This document shows, in pieces, positions 46,801 to 57,914 of a stretch of 64,000 nt of DNA. Under the pieces are notes generated by a model, which was not told the origin of the DNA, searched no databases, and saw only the letters and a program-made list of their open reading frames with translations. The DNA is taken from NCBI GenBank assembly GCA_026260175.1, contig JAKCWW010000187.1, positions 72,780-136,779 on the forward strand. The letters are read 5' to 3'. Origin of the DNA: Reticulitermes lucifugus (lineage: Eukaryota; Arthropoda; Insecta; Blattodea; Rhinotermitidae). Numbering within the stretch: the first letter of the stretch is position 1; each line of letters starts with the position of its first letter. The position numbers and the translations under genes were made by a program.

Positions 46801-49628
46801 TCTTTAACCTCGGCGCTAGATGAGAGTGGGTGGTCAACTCCACGCCCCGGCCGCTTTACCCCGGGAAAGAGACACGGTACCCATTTTATAGGAGGCTTGG
46901 TGGGCCCCAGGGCCGGTCTGGACGGCTGCTAAAAATCTCGCCCCCACCGGGATTCGATCCCCGGACCGTCCAGGCCGTAGCGAGTCGCTATACTACCGAC
47001 TAAGCTATTCCGGCCCACCATGGATATTTGACATCTACTAATAGCGATTAATTGCTATCATGAATTTCGCAGATTAAATCCAAATCTTGTGTGACAGGAA
47101 CTAGACGTTCCTAGGCCTGTAAGCTTTTAATGAAGTCTAAATTAAACAGTTACGGATATCAAGTCTACACATTTGAAATTTAGCCTAATAACGTGCCGAA
47201 ATATGTCGGATATTGTAAATGCAGTTCAAGCATTGTTTGCAAACCTATGTTAAACAGAAACATTTGGCACCTGGCAAAATGGAGAGTTTTCGCGCGTTCC
47301 GTGGAACCCATGTGAAGCTTTTAAACGTACAGTTCGTGACACTGCTTGTACACCGCCAAATGCCAGCTGTCTACACTGACAAACTACCAAAATAGAAAAC
47401 AATAAAAAAACTTTTTGAAGTGTTGAATTTCTAAGACCCACAGTATGACTCCAAGTGTGACCAGAAGAACATTTTCTGAACTAACATGAGAACGAGTATT
47501 AAATGAATGTTTACCGCGCGTTCCATAAGCAGAAAGCATTACTACTGAATTTGCTAAAGAGTAGGCCTACCTTCATAATAGTATTACATATACGTATTCT
47601 AGACTTGAAGTGGGAGAAAAATGTGGTAAAAGATAAGAGTTTTAAAGACCTTCAAAAATATCTCAGAGGTTTGTTTTATAAACGGTAAGAAAAAGACAGG
47701 CAGTACAATATGGGTAATATTCGTGAGCGTGGTAAAGAAATCTGTTTTTAATATTTGGCACATAATATTCAAAAGTCTGTGTTTTGTACTCATCACCTAT
47801 TCTAACATCTGACCACCTCCGAAAATCAAAATAACACAAGCTATTATTCTGAGTAGCATGGATAACAAATTTGAACCTACACATGTATATTCAACGAAGT
47901 AAAAAAAAAGGATAACGTCACTTTGAAGTACAAGAAAGAAATTACATGCTTATTCTTTCCATGTCAGTGTTGTGTGAGGGCATACTGTGTAGAGGATATT
48001 TGCTGAATTTAAATATCGCCTTCACTATGCAGTTAACATTTATTATAGAACATAATAAAGTTAGTCCACTGCCTTGCTATAAATGATTGTAATGTTCTTA
48101 TAATTTCATAATTAAAATTAAGATATTAGAAGTAATCCAATTACTTATTGAATAGAAGGCTAGGTGAATCCCAGAGCAGGGCTGGACATTTGGGGAAATA
48201 ATTATCTTGCTTCTGCCGGGAATCGAACCCCGGATCGTTAAGCCTGTAGCCTATTTTCTATACTTACTTTTACTTTAATGCTAGAAAAGCTTCTCAAATT
48301 TGTTTTAATTTAAAATTTCAACAAAGTTACCGTGCTCTTACTCAGCAGGTAACAAAACTGAACTGAATAAGCAACAATAGATAGCCTTAAACCCAACACA
48401 CTCCAAGAAGACTGGTCCTTCATAAGAACTTGAGCTTGAATGAACACATTAAAATACTGTCAAATGTCAGCTCTTTTCTTAGGTACGAATATTTGTAGCA
48501 TTAGGATTCCCATACTCTATTTTTCAAATCAATTTCAGATACATGAACCGAACACTCGACGATCACCTTCAAGAAAGGTTTCGACATGTGCTTAGTGGCC
48601 TGTCAGTATTCCAGTTTCCTTTCTACTACCGAGTCGGACCACACGTCAACCTGGTCAAAGATCTGTTAGAGCAACTCATTAATGTTACTGTGTCAGACTT
48701 CATGTTGCAGGTGAGCGCATCACGGCGTTTGCACGAAAAATTAAATTACTGTTAGATCTACCCACGATAGGGGTAAGTTATCGTGGACAAATTTAAATAT
48801 GCTGGGGCTAAAGGTCACGACAACGTCCAGGTATCCCACACTATAAGGAATCCATTGCCAGCTCTATGAAGCAGATTCATTTTTCAGAAACTGTTAGATA
48901 TTTAGGTGGTAAAAAAATCCGCGATTTTATGGTAATCTCATATTAGCGTAGTGTTTAAAACAGCCCACCGCTAAGACCTATCCTGAGTAAACCGTAGTGC
49001 GAGAATGACTGAGTCACACCCTGGTCGCCATGGTAACCATTGTTACCGGGAAGTGTGTTCTTTGTCAACCACCGAAAACGAAAAATAGATAATCATCAGA
49101 GTGTGTGTCTGTGAGATAGCGCTCTGGCCAAAGAAAGAGTTAAGCATCAAGCATGTTATAAAAGACTGTGTTTTCTGTGAACTAAGAGCTGAGCATATCA
49201 CAGCATAACACAACCAAACGGCAACAGTTCAATGCATGATTTTAATGACTGGCTCTACGGATAGAGAAAAAGATTGGTGAAAGAGGTCGTGGAGTAGCGC
49301 GTGTATATTATAGCAGCTCCTTATATGACCAGGCACGCGACTAGTTTCTTTATATTTTCTTTTCACGTACGCTTCTGTCTCTATACTCTCTCAAGGAACT
49401 TAAATTTGCTCCGTTGGAAATAGACCCACATCTTGTAATGCATGTAAAGATTTCTCGCTTTCCAGGTCCTCCCTACATGCCATGAAGTGTTCAAAGATTG
49501 CTTCTGGACAGGGAAACCAGCTAACTGCTGTGATGTGTTTCATATGCAACGCACGGAGGCAGGATTCTGTTATTCCTTCAACTCTCTCACATCTGAAGTC
49601 ACTAGAAACTGGTAAACTTCATTGATGA

Positions 49629-49688
<60 letters not shown>

Positions 49689-49738
49689 NNNNNNNNNNNN
49701 NNNNNNNNNNNNNNNNNNNNNNNNNNNNNNNNNNNNNN

Positions 49739-49797
<59 letters not shown>

Positions 49798-52700
49798 TGT
49801 CTGTCTGTCACTATAACATTTTGCAAAGACGAAGAGTCTTTATTCTTCAGTCACTGCAAGTATAGCATGATGTTTTTCGGAGCGGAGATAGAGGCATTTC
49901 TTCATCGATATTACTGCACCATCAGTCCCTTCCTCGGATAATTATACTGCAAATCCGCGTCCAACATCTTATTGAATTCCTAGCAGCAGCAGCAGCAGCA
50001 TGAGTGGAAATATGTACACCGATGTAGCATAAGTGTTTTCCAAAGGCATACTTTGCAATTTTCTCAAGTTATTTCTGTTGATTTTTACTAAAATTCAAAA
50101 CTATTGTCATAACAGAATTCACGCTATATAACGTGATAATTTATCCTTATTTGTAGTTCGTTAAACATTCGCCATATAAAAAATATCCTAAATTATATTT
50201 GTACACCCCACCAAAATATTACACTGTACATGTTATCAAAATTGTGTAAGACAGAAGAGTTTTTGAGGAAATGCATTTTTATTCTCGACTCATGTAAAAA
50301 AAGGAGCTTTATTGTACCGACATGAATCAAAACTTAATTCTCTAGTCAACCATTAAAGTAGATTTCCAACGCACATTTATCTTATAAGAAAAGTATAACA
50401 GAAGCTCCTAAAGCCATCTTTTATGTATTTATCTGTAATTTTTGTCCACATATAAATAATCTACCATTATGCCTCCTTATCAAGAGGCTGGAACACATCA
50501 GATTCTAATCTGTTCTAGTGCTGATAGTTTACTGGGCGGGTACATATATACAGTAAATCCTCAGTTATCCCATTTACTGGGAGAAAGATTGGGTCGGAAA
50601 CGTCGATAAGTTGGTTGTTCGCGGTCCGCTACCTAGCATTTAGCGTAGCCTAGAGATACGAATGTAGGAAGCTAAATAACAGAACCTAGCTAATGTTTTA
50701 GCAAAAAAGCTATATACATATACATGAATAATTCTACCGTCTTTTCTTGGCAGTTCCACCAGAGATGAGTTATTTTTCGACGACGGAGGCGTGAACGTCA
50801 TCAGAGGTAAAGGCTGTTCCCCTCTGCACAACATTGCGTCGGGCAGCGCCACAGGTCTAGAGGTGTTCTTGAACAAGATACCTGAATGGGACTCTCTCGG
50901 AGAGGGACAAATTGACCCGAATGGAGCTCGGGTTAATACGTTTCTCCTAAGCCTTCACTTTTAATTCACACATCACTGTAATCATACCCTTCCCTTAACG
51001 AAGTACCTCCCTTCTAATCAGAAACCATTTGCTCTGAATACGGTCGGCGTTTAATAACGTCGCTGAAAATAAATATCCTTTGACGTCCATTTGAAAATTC
51101 AAGTCGTTTCACAAAGGAAAACTATATCTAAATCCCTATGAGCGTAAACAACGAAACAAAATTCAGCATAAATTTATTAAAAACCATGCGGTGTTTGAGG
51201 GTTAAAGCCTGATTGTCTAAAGGTTTGTGATGCAGGTCTGATTAATTGTAAGAATATTATGCTGGACATTGCCCACTGAGGTACAGCAGATGTACACGGC
51301 CTTTCGGAAGCTGGCTCTGTTTCCCTCGCCAGTTAATAGTAGTATTATGGAGCATGTTCTCTTGGATTCGTCAGATCGAGCGAATATCTAGCCACAGACC
51401 AATGTCCACAATTATAATCGTGTAAGGCAATGCTATAAAAGGTAAAGTTTCCTCATACACGCCACAAAACCATATAAAGGAAGTGGAGATACAGTTGCAA
51501 TTATAAAAGCACAGGCTGTTATATCTCCTACTTAACACCCATTTCGTCTTTGCGTTGTTTATAGAAGTAAAGTTGTCCCTCTAAAAACCATGAAGGCATA
51601 TGGGAGAGTGAATGTATATATATCTATCCATCCTTAACCTCGACATAATATATATATATTTTTTCAAAAAGGGGCCAGTCTTCTAGGTTTAATTATTTCT
51701 TCTGATGGACTTTCAGTGCGGCCGAGTTAATGCAGAACATAGGTCATTATTTCATCGCTGAGAAGTGACGGCCGATCAGATTGCTTCTTCTTTTCGACGC
51801 CGTCTGTTTGTCTAATACGATCAACAGAGTAGAATACTGTAGACTTATTCGGAACGCGTGTCTCAGGAAACACATGTCTGTATGATATTTGGCACTTCAA
51901 GTAGGCCTACAGTACGTCTTTGACATAAAGTAATATTCAACACGAAAGGCCGTTCCGCCCGTGTGAAACTTACGAGTATATTTGTGCTTCAAATGGTCCG
52001 AGCCAACTAACACCAGCCGAAATCTCACAGCTACGAACAGAGCACAGTGTACAGGCCAATGTATTCATACAGCTACAAGTGTAGATATGCGTTCATATTT
52101 TGTGTTCTTTTACCAACAAACTCCAAATTTGGAACGAGTTGTGATACTGCATCAGTACTGACACCCAGCAAGCGACGGATGGTCTATCCCTCCCACCCTC
52201 CACGAAAATTAAGAAATAGCTCCATGAAGCAGAGGCCTTCTTAAGCAGCTAGTAGTTCTATAGCTAATCTAGAAATAGCTTGTATTTTATGGAACCCAAA
52301 ATTTCATTAGCGTGTTTACAACAGCCCTCCACTTGCCCCTAGCCCGAGTCAGACAAATCTACTTCACGCCCTTTCATCTAGCTTCTTTAAAGTCCTTTTA
52401 ATATTATCCTCTCATCCATGTCTCAGTTTTCCATGTGGCCTCTATCCCTCAGGTTTCCCCACCAAAACCCTCTAGGCATCTCTTCTCTCCCCCATATGTG
52501 TCCATCTCATTCTTACCGATTTCATCACCAGAATAATATTTGGTGAGGAGTAAAAATCACGAAACTCCACATTATGCAAGAATCTTAAAAAAATAAAATT
52601 AAATGTGTAATGGAGTCAAGCTTCTCGTGTTTTAAACTATGTTGTCATCTGTCTAGATTATGATTCATCATCCATTGGCTCCTCCAGAATCCGGCAAAAG

Positions 52701-55700
52701 CATATACATGGCTGAAAAAAATGCATCAACCTTCTCTGTCAAGATAACTCCCGTGGTAACCGAGTGTTCTTCGGAGGTGCGAGGACTGGATATGGAGATC
52801 CGGAATTGCATGTTTCCGGATGAGCACCACATCAAGTACTTCCAGACCTACACACTTCAAGGCTGCCTTATTGAATGCAGAATGAACTGGCTCATTTATA
52901 AATGTGGATGTCATCCTTACTTCTACGACTTTAACCAGGGTAAACATAATTATACAATTGCTGTTATTAGTTGCCATTAGCGTGTAATGTATCTTTCGCG
53001 ACACAAAGCTTTTAGGCAGTGTATGATTTGATATTTCATAATTTAGAGGCCTAATAAGATAATCATATTAAAGTCATTAATTACGGAAAGTTTTACACAT
53101 GGACAATTACTAATCTTCTCTAAACTAAATAGAACCGCTGTACTGGACATCAGAAAAGACAGATGTTCTAAATTAATCGATGCGGAGCTCGAAAACACTA
53201 CACTCCTTTCGATCAGCACCAAAATATTAGCACACAACCGAACCCATCCCTGAATATCTGAACCTGCCAAAGGGTGATTCATCCCCTATCTTATATATCG
53301 CACTTTCCGCCACGTAAGACGCTGCAAGTGAAGGCACAAACTGTAATTAGCAAGGTTTTTTTGCGGATTGAATACCCTACTTATATCCGGTGTTAAGTCT
53401 CGTGGTGATTTTTGGGAACTCTTTTCAGAGAAAAAAAGTACGTTTTATGAGGCGGGAAATACTGCATACAATTTATATCGTCGCGAATTAATGCCAGAAC
53501 GTACTCTGTCCGAAGATTATGTAGACATAGTCGGGAAGACGGATAATTGGCGCGAGGAACCTCGCATGTTGACAATATTGCCGTGTGTCACGTCTCCTTC
53601 CTCTCATCGCAAAATATGTACCGTTGTCTTAATTATGCAGCTCTTTTGTGGTGCAGCTGATCCCGTTTCAGATAATCTTTCTCTATTTATACCCTCTCCG
53701 TAATATATATATCCACACCTGGACCATCGGAGACTTACTAGTCCAAGTAAAACTGTACACACTACTCAGAAATAATTTCCACATCGTGATATTACTGTGC
53801 TATGTACACATTCAATTATGCATTCTTTTTCCAACAGGTGGTGCGCCCGAATGCAATATTTCAAAGCTATCATGTTTAGCAGAAGAGAACAGTGAGTGAA
53901 TTTTACCTATTACTTCCGCACGGATTACAACCATATACTTTGCACACAGAAAGGCTACGCTAACTGGCATATATACTGTTATAATGACGAACAATGTAGA
54001 ATCCGAAACCAAATATGTAGAAAGCTACCGGCAGGTTCTACGGGTGGTATGAATCAAATAAGTAATGAAAATATGTCAACAAATATTATTATATAAGACA
54101 CAACCACCACGCACACAGACACACACTATCACACACATAGGCCTATTCATGGATATCAAAAAATATACCACGAGTCTACCTTTCCTTATGAAAGAAATGA
54201 ATTAACAGCTTACTAAATAGTCTAACTGCCTTATCCAACATTTCGTCATTTATTTATTCGATTGACATAGGCTAAGCTTTTCGACGCTCATGTATATGTC
54301 ATCCTCATTGTCCAGTTATACTAGTTTGACTCACATATGTCTGTCCTTGTTATAATTATGTTAATACATGTACACATTTTATTTCTCTGTCAATAGGCCA
54401 GTTTTTGCATGTATTACTGCTGAAGATCAAACCGCTGGACTTCAGCTGTAATTTCTAAGCGGTCCAAGAAATAGCTGAAACAAGTTTATGATCGTCGTAT
54501 ACGAGTATTTAAAAATCACTTGAAATTGGTACCTTGTATACAAAGCCACATAAAGTAGTGTAATAACAACTACAATAACAGTAAAATAAGTGAATATGTA
54601 ATTACGAAGTTACGCATCAAATTGCGTAACAAACGTACAGGCGGTATATGTAGACGTGTAAGGTACTGACAAACGTCACAATGCAAGACACCAATATTAA
54701 CTGAATTTTAAATGTTCTGTAAATGTGCTTTAGCTGCTTTAGGACAAACTACAAATTACAACTGGAGTACAACCTTTTGATCTTCACCTGTAATACTTAT
54801 AAAACTGGCATGTCTTGACAAATTATGGAAAAAATTGCACATAATAGAAATGAAACGTAATCCAAACACATGTGAATCAAAGTAGTAAGACTGGACATTG
54901 AGGATAAAACAGATACAAGCATTGAAGCATGTAGGTCAGTCAAATAAATATATTCATGACAAAACAATATCTAAAAGAAGTTGTTCTATTTAATAAATTA
55001 TTATAATGTGTTCATGTGTTATGCAAAGAATAAAATTAAAAACCAAGCCAGATAGGTTTCAAAATTCAAGCAGTTATTTCTGAGAGTTAAATATTTCGTA
55101 CCTCCAAAATATGAATACACACAGCCGGCTGGCACGGACACATCAACTGTCTAAGAATGTGTTAAGAGATAATTTACAACCTAAAATTATGTGGTGTTAG
55201 AAACTTAACATGAACGTTCGAAATCCTCTCAGACAAAATGAAGGCATAGAAACCTTTGGCTTTATGACAAGAAGAACTTCAGTAATAATATAAAATACAT
55301 GTCTATCTGACAAAAATATAATGCTAAATAAATTATTCAGTCTAAATCAATCTGTACCACAAGCAGACATCACGAATTTCTGTCGATCAAACACCCCAAT
55401 ACGGTATCTAATGCACTTATCTCGCATCAAACCCAAGCACTGCCAGAACCCTAGACGTAGCCCTCACTGCTGTGAGCCACTAACACAAAACTCGAACAGT
55501 GGAGACAGACACCAAGCTTCTCATATGTACTCAAATGTGAGGACTCCGTTGTTCTGGGATATGACGCTGAATCAATGGGTAATCACATCGCTAGATCCAA
55601 GTACCCTTGAAGATGAGGGCATTACATTTCCTCGAAACGTCAGGATACAGTTACCTATTGACATAGCGTCATATTCCATAAGAATGGAATCCTCCGCTAC

Positions 55701-57914
55701 ACCAATGCGAAAACCTCAAAACTTGCAAACTCAGATAGCTGAAACAGATACAGGACCAAAACCACGTGTAAATAGCTCCTGTGTATAGACAGTTTAAAAT
55801 CTAGTATGAAGAAACACAACACTGCAACATCACAAGTGACAAATCCTTGTTACTAATTTTGTTTTAGAAATTAAGAGTAATGGTTATGATCAGACCCAAA
55901 ATAATTCGAATGCCAACACTGTTTGCCAATTACTAGATCGCCAGCCAGGCCAGACAATTGCAATAATAAGAAACTTGAAAGTAAAATATAATATCCAATC
56001 GCATAACGACAGGAATCAAACCACCTCTCAAATTCTGTACATATATCAAACATGCCTCAGACAATAAACAATGCCCATCTCACTTGCGGTGCAATGAATT
56101 AACCATTGTTAAAAAACTATACACGATCATTACGATATAGCATGTATGTAATATGTAATATAATACATATTATGATAAAACGAGGATGATCTTTATACAG
56201 AGAATATTAAAGGGTGAGTAATCAAAGCAACTAGTCATAAACCACATAACCCTACAGCCTTCAGTATCTTTGACATATTTCTTAATTGAGTCCATCACCA
56301 AGAACCTTTGTTACCCAAAGAAACTTTTTTGTTTTGACAGCTAATTTACGAGTGTATAACCCACCACCTGGATATCAAAATATGAACGCAAAACCAGGAT
56401 CACCAATACTCAACTGCTCAGCTTGCCTACCCACGTGTCATGACAACACTTTTAACGTGGACTACGACATGATCCCTGACACTGACCCAACTACAAAAGA
56501 AAGTACTGGCCACATTGATGTTTACTACAATGAAATGGGTGCCATCAAGTATCGTCGAGAAAGAGCTTTCACTCTAATGCAATTAATTGGTACGTATGCC
56601 GACCTGTTGAAGAAATCATTCAGCAGTGAATGACTCAGTCTATTAATTTTTATCACGGTATAAAGAATTTTTCTCAAGAATAGTTTAGCGTTCTAAAACA
56701 TGAACGTATTTAAATTATCTGGTCTGACATATTTATAATACTCTAGATTCAAATGGTGCATCAAAGGTTTTAACACAAAAAAACATTATTTCCTTTATAC
56801 TATAAACGAAACAGAGCATTCAAGCATGAGGAGCAAATATGAAAATTACTCACAGCAGCAAACTTCCTGACTTGGAGTACAGAAGCATGGCTGCCAACTG
56901 TCCTTTACTCATCAGAAACTCATTGTTTCCGTAAGCAAAAAGTCTTATTTTTAGAAGGATGTTAAAGATTCGCCGTCATAGACAATACATATCATAACGT
57001 ACATCTTTCTGTGGCAATTTTTTATTCTACTTTCAATTGTTTTTGTTCTCGCTGCAAACATTATCATAGACCAGCCAAGCAGGCTACGTATCTTTGTAGC
57101 ACACTCCCAAACATGCCATGTAAACAAATATGATATTAGGGATGTTTGGAAATGTGACTGCCCTGTCTTAAAATAGTTATTCACATTTTACAATAAAGTG
57201 TGATGTAGTCAACGAAAAAAATAATAACAAAAGAGCAACAAATTATGATAATGATGATTATTATACGGCTACGGCGGCGGCGGCGGTGGTGGTGGTCGTC
57301 GTTGTCGTAATTTTTCAAAGGTTTAATTTACACCTCCAAATCCTCGATCAGAAGTTTCAGTTTTTGAGGGACTGGCTAGTAACCCAAAATTGTTCATGAC
57401 GCAACACAGCGTAAGTTTTCATGCACTCAATCCCTTTGATTTATCTTTGGTTGCAGCATGTCTCATTTGATTGCAACAAATGAAATATAACTGCACAACT
57501 AAAGAATAAACACTTCTCTGCAGTAGCAAACAGCCTAATAAATGTATAAATACTAATTTTATAAAGTAATATTACCGTCTTTTGCAAATAAGTTTCAATG
57601 CCACGTTATAACAAGCAAACAAAAACGATTTAAAGACTCGTGTTCACATTTAATGTGTTTTCTTTTTTCCAGTTTCCTTTGGTGGAATCATGGGCTTATT
57701 TCTTGGAGTCAGCTTACTCAGCGGTGTTGAGGTGATCTACTATGTCATCAGAATCTGCAAGGCAACATACATTAAAATCCGGCAAGGTAGAAAGCAGGAA
57801 ACAATTTCAATCAAATTCCTTGTTTCTAACAACAAAGTATCAAGTATTAAAGCTCTTTCACTTATGCCACCCATTGAATCAGATTACACCAGTCATCAAC
57901 TTATGAATATTTAA
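43772..57914 (+). CDS. Pickpocket-like DEG/ENaC sodium channel subunit, gene 2 (9 exons recognised)
   Basis: Exons: 43772-43853, 45963-46166, 48539-48710, 49466-49611, 50754-50931, 52657-52939, 53838-53891, 56341-56589, 57673-57914. They read continuously for about 535 residues to TAA 57912-57914. The start codon lies in an unrecognised upstream exon (entry phase 1). The N-terminal exon carries the canonical STFHGLRYI (HG gating motif). TM1 and FPAITICP are in exon 2, the Cys-rich thumb with CGCHPYFY in exon 6, and CLPTC in exon 8. Exon 9 holds TM2 with [13 protein letters not shown], including the conserved Glu. All features of a functional subunit are present. A longer cytoplasmic tail (about 55 residues) follows TM2. 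The family call is secure; ppk subtype and ligand are not. Homomeric or heteromeric assembly with gene 1 is conceivable given tandem linkage, but this is inference. Confidence 0.9.
44539..44886. repeat. Foldback element (~350 bp) in gene 2 intron 1
   Basis: The left arm (TATATTTCACTCTTGTTCAG, later GGTTTCAGCTCTATAGAGCC and CATCATCAGGCC) pairs with the right arm (GGCCTGATGATGGCTC, later CTGAACAAGAGTGAAATATA). A central AATTGTACAAAATAAGAGG hairpin is itself palindromic with 44685-44720, giving nearly full-length self-complementarity. Confidence 0.85.
45360..45620 (-). pseudogene. Antisense non-LTR retrotransposon fragment (gene 2 intron 1)
   Basis: A diverged copy of the relic seen at 42330 and 52270: TATGAAAGTCGAAAATCAG, then the CATGAGTCGGATGAATCCAG and CACCCACTTTCGTATCATCC blocks. 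No open frame remains. Confidence 0.5.
45963..46166 (+). CDS. Gene 2 exon 2 (TM1 and palm start)
   Basis: Acceptor CAACTGCAG|G, donor TTCAAG|GTACAT (phase 2 out). It encodes [18 protein letters not shown] (TM1), [12 protein letters not shown] and [15 protein letters not shown]. Its length of 204 bases is identical to gene 1 exon 2. Confidence 0.93.
46717..47018 (-). repeat. SINE family 1, complete copy (gene 2 intron 2)
   Basis: Full layout from tail (GGTAAAGGTAAAGTTCTCC) to head (minus strand TAGCTTAGTCGGTAGTATAG and GGGGATCGAATCCC). It is the best copy for defining this family in the window. The open frames crossing it are repeat-derived. Confidence 0.9.
48160..48260 (-). repeat. SINE family 1, head fragment
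   Basis: GCCGGGAATCGAACCCCGG with a neighbouring CCAGAGCAGGGCTGGAC corresponds to the box-B half of family 1. The tail is absent. It lies in gene 2 intron 2. Confidence 0.6.
48539..48710 (+). CDS. Gene 2 exon 3 (extracellular)
   Basis: Acceptor CAATTTCAG|A, donor TTGCAG|GTGAGC (phase 0 out). It encodes [26 protein letters not shown] and [10 protein letters not shown], with NRT and NVT sequons. Its 172 bases equal gene 1 exon 3. Confidence 0.92.
49466..49611 (+). CDS. Gene 2 exon 4 (extracellular, Cys-rich)
   Basis: Acceptor CGCTTTCCAG|GTC, donor AACTG|GTAAAC (phase 2 out). It encodes [33 protein letters not shown]. Highly similar to gene 1 exon 4 and of identical length. Confidence 0.93.
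49632..49800. repeat. (GT)n microsatellite with 50-N gap
   Basis: GT repeats occupy both sides of the gap at 49689-49738, starting only about 20 bases after the exon 4 donor. The true array length is unknown. The Cys-Val open frames through it are artefacts. Confidence 0.95.
50754..50931 (+). CDS. Gene 2 exon 5 (extracellular)
   Basis: Acceptor CTTGGCAG|T completes a Cys codon (TG|T). It encodes [36 protein letters not shown] and DPNGAR. The donor GCTCGG|GTTAAT is weak but is fixed by phase 0 and by homology with gene 1. Confidence 0.88.
52270..52600 (-). pseudogene. Antisense non-LTR retrotransposon fragment (gene 2 intron 5)
   Basis: It contains TTACAACAGCCCTCCACTTG, CCTCAGGTTTCCCCACC and AATAATATTTGGTGAGGAG, parallel to the copy at 42330. 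It ends about 60 bases before exon 6. Confidence 0.7.
52657..52939 (+). CDS. Gene 2 exon 6 (Cys-rich thumb)
   Basis: Acceptor TCTGTCTAG|ATT (phase 0), donor ACCAGG|GTAAAC (phase 1 out). It encodes [38 protein letters not shown] and [13 protein letters not shown]. Length 283, same as gene 1 exon 6. Confidence 0.94.
53838..53891 (+). CDS. Gene 2 exon 7 (short extracellular exon)
   Basis: Acceptor TTTTTCCAACAG|GT, donor AGAACA|GTGAGT (phase 1 in and out). It encodes [17 protein letters not shown] with an NIS sequon. Confidence 0.88.
54120..56280. other. Gene 2 intron 7 interior
   Basis: It holds a foldback MITE (55541-55693) and otherwise unclassified DNA. A 155-residue open frame at 55321-55785 covers the MITE and is repeat-derived, not a gene. 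Confidence 0.6.
55541..55693. repeat. Foldback MITE related to the 7247-7334 palindrome
   Basis: The left arm (GGACTCCGTTGTTCTGGGAT, then ATGACGCTGAATCAATGGGT) pairs imperfectly with the right arm (ACCTATTGACATAGCGTCAT, then ATTCCATAAGAATGGAATCC). The TTCTGGGATATGACG core matches TTCTGGGATATTACG at 7258-7272. Confidence 0.75.
56341..56589 (+). CDS. Gene 2 exon 8 (palm, CLPTC motif, pre-TM2)
   Basis: Acceptor TTTTGACAG|CT, donor AATTG|GTACGT (phase 1 out). It encodes [53 protein letters not shown] and LMQLI. Confidence 0.93.
57271..57308. repeat. GGC/GGT triplet tract in gene 2 intron 8
   Basis: Short run of GGCGGCGGC followed by GGTGGTGGT and GTCGTC triplets. Confidence 0.8.
57673..57914 (+). 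CDS. Gene 2 exon 9 (TM2 and cytoplasmic tail)
   Basis: Acceptor TTTTTTCCAG|TT. It encodes [20 protein letters not shown] and VIYYVIRI (TM2 with GVS filter and conserved Glu). A basic, Ser-rich tail follows ([15 protein letters not shown]) ending SHQLMNI, stop TAA 57912-57914. Confidence 0.94.

Noticed and set aside
53368-53703. 111-residue frame in gene 2 intron 6
   Set aside because: Lies between two exons that join in phase without it; no similarity to the channel family.
55321-55788. 155-residue open frame in gene 2 intron 7
   Set aside because: Its C-terminal half is a foldback MITE; the peptide resembles translations of repeated DNA and has no splice or promoter context.
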